A DNA stretch of 36,768 bases from Sphingobacteriales bacterium (GTDB taxonomy: Bacteria > Bacteroidota > Bacteroidia > Chitinophagales > CAIOSU01), in the NCBI GenBank assembly GCA_027486795.1, contig JAIXOI010000023.1, positions 386,076 to 422,843 of the forward strand. Reading direction: 5' to 3'. Positions 34,801-36,768 of this stretch are shown here, in pieces; positions within the stretch are counted from its first letter, which is position 1; every line of letters begins with the position of its first letter. The position numbers and the translations under genes are program-made. The notes beneath the pieces are model-generated. The model was not told the origin of the DNA, made no database searches, and was given only the letters and a program-made list of their open reading frames with translations.

Positions 34801-35654
34801 ATCTCTAGCAAGCTGGCGGCATTGCGCTCACCTTGGGGTTTGCGCGAAATGAGTTTTTTGCCCTTGTCTTTAAACTCCACCAAGCCAACAATGTGCAATA
34901 GCTCGGCATAGAACTGCTTATCGAGTGAGTTGCTGTCGTTGGCAAATGGCTGCTTAAGCAAGTGCTGCGGGCTCATGAGCTTGTACAGCGCCACCAGCTT
35001 ATTATCGTCGGCTAGGTCGGTGTTGCGTATGGCCTTTTCGTAACTGTTTATGCTGAACCAGGCAAACTCTAACTGGTCGGCCACTGCGGCCACATACTTA
35101 GGGGCTATTTCCTTATAAAATAGCGAAGTGTTGCCACTAGTTTTTTGCCCTGTGCTCCAGCTACGGTATTCTTTTAATAGGGCTTTGTTTTCGTAAAACA
35201 GTTTCTCAAACAGCTTGGCATCAAATACGTACCACTCTTGTACATTGGTTATTACTAAGTGTTTCAACTCGTTGTTGCCGCCATCGTCAACCCGCTCGCG
35301 CAGGTAGTATAGTAGCAGCTCGTACATGGCCTTGGCGTTCAGGTTATCCTTAGTTACCATTTCGGCCTTGTTCTTGGGGGCTTTTACCTCAAACAATACC
35401 CCAATAGGGTCTTTAGCCGATTTGCCCGTGCGGATAACCAAATCGTAATACTCGTGTGGGGTTATGTCGTATTCCTGATAAAACACATCGCGCAAAAACT
35501 GCGAAACGTATGTTTTCTGTTTTTCCTCGTCGGTATCGCCCATTTTATCCAAAAGGGTAACAAAGGCCGCTTTGTAGCGGTCCATCTCGTCGCGGGTAAC
35601 AGATTGCTTGCGGTAGGCCTTGTTAAGCGCTTGCCCAATTTTGAGGATATTCAT
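31866..35654 (-). CDS. Type IIG restriction-modification enzyme (fused nuclease, methyltransferase and specificity)
   Basis: 1262 residues, one polypeptide. N-terminal PD-(D/E)xK nuclease: D71 and E89-V-K91 in LFEVKAP. Helical connector about 100-480. N6-adenine methyltransferase: GSFFTPG (488-494, motif X), DPAVGSGHF (553-561, motif I, AdoMet), GVDIN (647-651), GNPPY (848-852, catalytic motif IV). A TaqI-like target-recognition domain follows from about 880 to the end (SGGYIEVKPQYFEQIPIP). It methylates and cuts at one recognition site; the site cannot be read from sequence. No partner gene needed. The stop abuts repeat D and a TAGCTTTG promoter lies before the ATG. Confidence 0.93.
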   Translation of the reverse strand: MNILKIGQALNKAYRKQSVTRDEMDRYKAAFVTLLDKMGDTDEEKQKTYVSQFLRDVFYQEYDITPHEYYDLVIRTGKSAKDPIGVLFEVKAPKNKAEMVTKDNLNAKAMYELLLYYLRERVDDGGNNELKHLVITNVQEWYVFDAKLFEKLFYENKALLKEYRSWSTGQKTSGNTSLFYKEIAPKYVAAVADQLEFAWFSINSYEKAIRNTDLADDNKLVALYKLMSPQHLLKQPFANDSNSLDKQFYAELLHIVGLVEFKDKGKKLISRKPQGERNAASLLEMCIRRIEDRNKLPKLTNPGHFGDNDEERVFNVALELCITWMNRVLFLKLLEAQLLTYNHGNPQFKFLHSAFIPEFDELEKLFFDVMAKRPEARRSEVKEKFAHIPYLNSSLFEQTGLEEDLVSITDMDDLATMPLYSSTVLKSPEGKPLPKNTEQRTMHYLFAFLDAYNFSSEGTEEIQEQNKRLINASVLGLIFEKINGYKDGSFFTPGFITMYMCRETIRRATVQKFNDAYGWKVETFDQLHEHLEYHDAKKRKAYNDVINSLKICDPAVGSGHFLVSALNEVIAIKYELNLLCYANGARVDKDWSLEIENDELMITDREEDMAFFQYRMSTTGKPIDGLQKLQEALFNEKQTIIENCLFGVDINLNSVKICRLRLWIELLKNAYYNTESGYTDLETLPNIDINIKEGNSLVSRFALDEDLTDVFKRDKFTIQSYRNAVAAYKDTTSREAKNELLAFIHDIKQQFKDSVSNRDPRRKQLSKLRGEYLLLETLNTDLFGDKQMDESKKELEMRRLQLLIAQREGEINDIEGNKIYRNAFEWRFEFPEVLDDNGDFVGFDVVIGNPPYIRQEELGDFKQYLQINYRVFTSGGDIFSYFYELSHKVIRNGGYFSFINNTFDKTAAGKTLREFVESNFSFQRYIDFTDVVVFEEATTYPIILVVKKSKQKNNFKFFKYIRGNFSDKELMHKESVFTDVAQSNLNSSAWNFINSLEQNILTKVLSHKAVSELYGKCYYGIKTALNEAFVTDRNLGNYTVLKNVYDGKDIKKWKAPAPFKKMIVFESKSTAKSFGKLSESAAFEKMKKTYPEIINHLEPFQEKSIKRYDKGEYWWELRNCAYYDLFDKPKIIFPNLQNSNKFAFDETGVYLNAPAVFLPTSNKALLAVLNSKAVWYFLKSVCVIRSGGYIEVKPQYFEQIPIPETDDKVQFKLISITEKILAAKEADPNADTTALEAEIDQLVYQLYNLTPEEIKIVEESVG

Positions 35655-35661
35655 AGTACTC

Positions 35662-35669
35662 CAAAGCTA
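35662..35669 (-). promoter_or_regulatory. -7 promoter box TAGCTTTG of the type IIG gene
   Basis: Exact TAnnTTTG match on the minus strand, seven bases before the ATG at 35654. The gene thus carries its own promoter inside the cargo between repeats D and E. Confidence 0.5.
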
Positions 35670-35709
35670 ATAAAAAGACATGGCAGAAAAAGATATGGAG
35701 TAAAGTTTT

Positions 35710-35947
35710 TACGTGTTTTGTGTTTCCCTCACCCCAACCCTCTCTCTCGCCTCAGGCGAGAAGTGGGGGTTTTACATAGTATGTCCTATATTGTTTTTGC
35801 GAAGCGAAAAGCTTTTGTTTTTTTGCCCCTCTTCTCCCCTTAGGCGAGAAGATGAGGCTTTGTTTGAGCAAGCTCAAAATGTTTGCCCGCAATACGTAAG
35901 TCCCTCTCCCTCTGGGAGAGGTTAGGTGAGGGTTTTGACATAACACC
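35710..35947 (+). repeat. Mosaic palindromic repeat, copy E (hybrid, both middle modules)
   Basis: 238 bases. It has the GCGAAGC middle module of copies A-C followed by the TTTGAGC-AA-GCTCAAA module of copy D, separated by a degenerate CTCCCCTTAGGCGAG hairpin. Right end GGTTAGGTGAGGGTTTTGAC. Looks like two repeats fused by recombination. Confidence 0.85.
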
Positions 35948-35956
35948 AAGCATTTT

Positions 35957-36104
35957 TACATATTGCGTGTTTCCCTCACCCCAACCCTCTCCCAAAAAGG
36001 GAGAGGGGGCCTTACATATTATGTCCATTTTTTTGCAGAGCAAAAAAGAAAGCCCCTCTTCTCGCCTGAGGCGAGGGAGAGGTTGGGTGAGGGTTTTGAC
36101 ACAC
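35957..36104 (+). repeat. Mosaic palindromic repeat, copy F
   Basis: Left hairpin CTCTCCC-AAAAA-GGGAGAG, shortened middle module TTTTTTTGCAGAGCAAAAAA, right hairpin CTCGCCTGAGGCGAG, right end GGTGAGGGTTTTGAC. Directly follows copy E and ends the series. Confidence 0.87.
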
Positions 36105-36107
36105 TCC

Positions 36108-36133
36108 AACTCGCGCGGAAGTAACTTCCGCGC
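36108..36133. repeat. Strong hairpin, first copy of a direct-repeat pair
   Basis: GCGCGGAAGT-A-ACTTCCGCGC (36113-36133) is a perfect ten-pair hairpin with a one-base centre. A 25-base stretch starting AACTCGCGCGGAA recurs at 36399-36423 with three mismatches, so the pair brackets the RNA-like locus. Confidence 0.75.
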
Positions 36134-36215
36134 CAGCAACGGTTATTAATCCCGCAAAAAATCAATTTCCCTCACGCTCAACCACTTGCATTTTTACATA
36201 AAAATAAATGGTGTT

Positions 36216-36386
36216 TATATTTGCGAGAAATAAAATCGGGTCGTAAATTAGTGTATATAGTTGCTGAGGCACTGTTTGTATTCATGATGGCCTACGTGGG
36301 GGCGCCATGCCCCGAGCGGTGAACCAGAGGTTCAAGCCAACGGCTATTCCGTAGCATTTACAACGAATAGCTGACAATCATTTTTT
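36216..36386 (+). ncRNA. Candidate structured non-coding RNA with promoter and terminator-like end
   Basis: TATATTTG (36216-36223) could start a transcript of about 160 bases with no reading frame. It can form GGGGC-GCCAT-GCCCC (36299-36313), TGAACC-AGA-GGTTCA (36320-36334) and a long stem CGGCTATTC..GT with AC..GAATAGCTG (36341-36352 and 36363-36373), then TTTTTT at 36381-36386. Stems with G-U pairs and a T-run end look like a folded RNA. It is flanked by two copies of a strong hairpin. It might be a known Bacteroidota RNA family such as Flavo-1, which I cannot check, or something new. Confidence 0.5.
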
Positions 36387-36398
36387 ACGGCAATTGGC

Positions 36399-36423
36399 AA
36401 CTCGCGCGGAAATTACTTCCGTG
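36399..36423. repeat. Second copy of the AACTCGCGCGGAA hairpin repeat
   Basis: AACTCGCGCGGAAATTACTT then CCGTG; the hairpin is weaker here because of two changes in the centre and one in the arm. It is followed by a small palindrome GCGGA-T-TCCGC. Confidence 0.7.
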
Positions 36424-36431
36424 TGAGCGGA

Positions 36432-36642
36432 TTCCGCCTGCATACTTTAGCAACATAACTTGGTTGGGGGTGGGGTGGTTAGCACATAACACGGGCAGCC
36501 AACGCGCACCCAGACCACCCCTAACCCCTCCTTTTCCATTTGCTCATTGCCGTGCGAAGGAGGGGAACCAAAACGGATAGGATGACATGCTTGCTTCCGC
36601 TTATGTACTTTAGCAACATGACTCGGTAGCTCCCCTCCTTCG
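36432..36642. repeat. Second repeat family: C-rich palindrome with a 33-base direct repeat
   Basis: A 33-base direct repeat (36432-36464 and 36595-36627; TTCCGC then TACTTTAGCAACAT) brackets G/C-rich inverted arms: GGGGTGGGGTGGT near 36467 against ACCACCCCTAACCCC (36514-36528), CCCCTCCTT (36525-36533) against AAGGAGGGG (36557-36565), and CGAAGGAGGGGA (36555-36566) against TCCCCTCCTTCG (36631-36642). No gene within. Confidence 0.65.
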
Positions 36643-36650
36643 AATGGCCC

Positions 36651-36768
36651 TGACCCGTCCTAAAATAAGTTTGCACCAAAGTAAACTTATATGACCAAGA
36701 ACAAGAGCACGGTAAAACGCCCTACATTTTACACCGAAGCCTTCAAGCGCCATGTGGTGGAAGAACAC
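36651..36768 (+). mobile_element. Left end of an IS3-like insertion sequence, cut by window edge
   Basis: The sequence starting TGACCCGTCCTAAAATAAGT resembles an IS3-family inverted-repeat tip (begins TG) placed 40 bases before a transposase ATG. The exact boundary is inferred because the right end is outside the window. An eight-pair hairpin ATAAGTTT/AAACTTAT (36665-36672, 36683-36690) ends just before the ATG. Confidence 0.55.
36691..36768 (+). CDS. IS3-family transposase OrfA, N-terminal 26 residues
   Basis: ATG at 36691 opens MTKNKSTVKRPTFYTEAFKR then HVVEEH and runs off the window. The F-Y-T-E-A-F-K-R-x-V-V pattern is the start of the helix-turn-helix of IS3/IS911 OrfA (HTH_Tnp_1 type). 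Only 26 codons are visible, so the subgroup cannot be given. The start follows directly on a hairpin, which may limit translation from outside transcripts. Confidence 0.68.
   Translation, partial: MTKNKSTVKRPTFYTEAFKRHVVEEH

Noticed and set aside
30783-36104. CRISPR array
   Set aside because: Copies are 140-240 bases, irregularly spaced around genes, palindromic and mosaic; no short repeat with uniform spacers and no cas genes.
36113-36133. Terminator of the accessory block
   Set aside because: The hairpin has no T-run on either strand and recurs at 36399, so it is better explained as a repeat.

Overview
The window reads as chromosomal DNA of a member of the phylum Bacteroidota. Several things point there: a contiguous gldA-gldF-gldG gliding-type ABC cluster, DUF2911 and DUF4340 proteins, a FecA-like SusC/FecA-type receptor, many lipoproteins with short lipoboxes, very few Shine-Dalgarno sequences, and repeated upstream boxes of the Bacteroidota -7 type TAnnTTTG. 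I cannot fix the class or genus. No rRNA or tRNA gene and no CRISPR array were seen.

Layout. 1-2857: a truncated YfhO-like membrane protein (minus), a DUF218 protein and a cupin protein. 3170-4929: a hipBA kinase/antitoxin module with an operator-like palindrome and paired direct repeats. 5088-10464: gldA-gldF-gldG-DUF4340 with overlapping or touching starts and stops, then a DUF2911 lipid/envelope-type secreted protein. 10472-12709: a PaaG-like enoyl-CoA hydratase/isomerase, a long AT-rich gap that holds a complete promoter and a possible 31-residue membrane peptide, and a SanA-like DUF218 protein. 12903-18334: an envelope-chaperone run (double-parvulin protein, parvulin-less lipoprotein, SurA, MoxR ATPase). 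18356-22353 (minus): TonB-dependent receptor, vanadium-haloperoxidase-type lipoprotein and small lipoprotein, likely one operon. 22500-30663: small membrane protein, sodium-dependent NSS transporter with a tiny MetS-like partner missed by ordinary ORF calling, tadA, serS, an SRPBCC protein, a DUF885 metallopeptidase-like lipoprotein, and metK with paired strong terminators.

The right end, 30783-36768, is an accessory region. Six same-orientation copies of a 140-240 bp mosaic palindromic repeat separate a DUF559 (Vsr-like) nuclease gene from a 1262-residue type IIG restriction-modification gene; one repeat ends exactly on the last base of the RM stop codon. Beyond the last copy lie a candidate structured RNA bracketed by two copies of a strong hairpin, a second family of C-rich palindromic repeats, and the left end of an IS3-like element cut by the window edge.

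How it fits together: most of the window is ordinary envelope and housekeeping biology (protein folding in the periplasm, transport, tRNA charging and modification, AdoMet synthesis). The part most likely to hide something undescribed is the repeat/DUF559/type IIG block with the adjacent RNA-like locus, which looks like cargo cassettes separated by modular palindromes.
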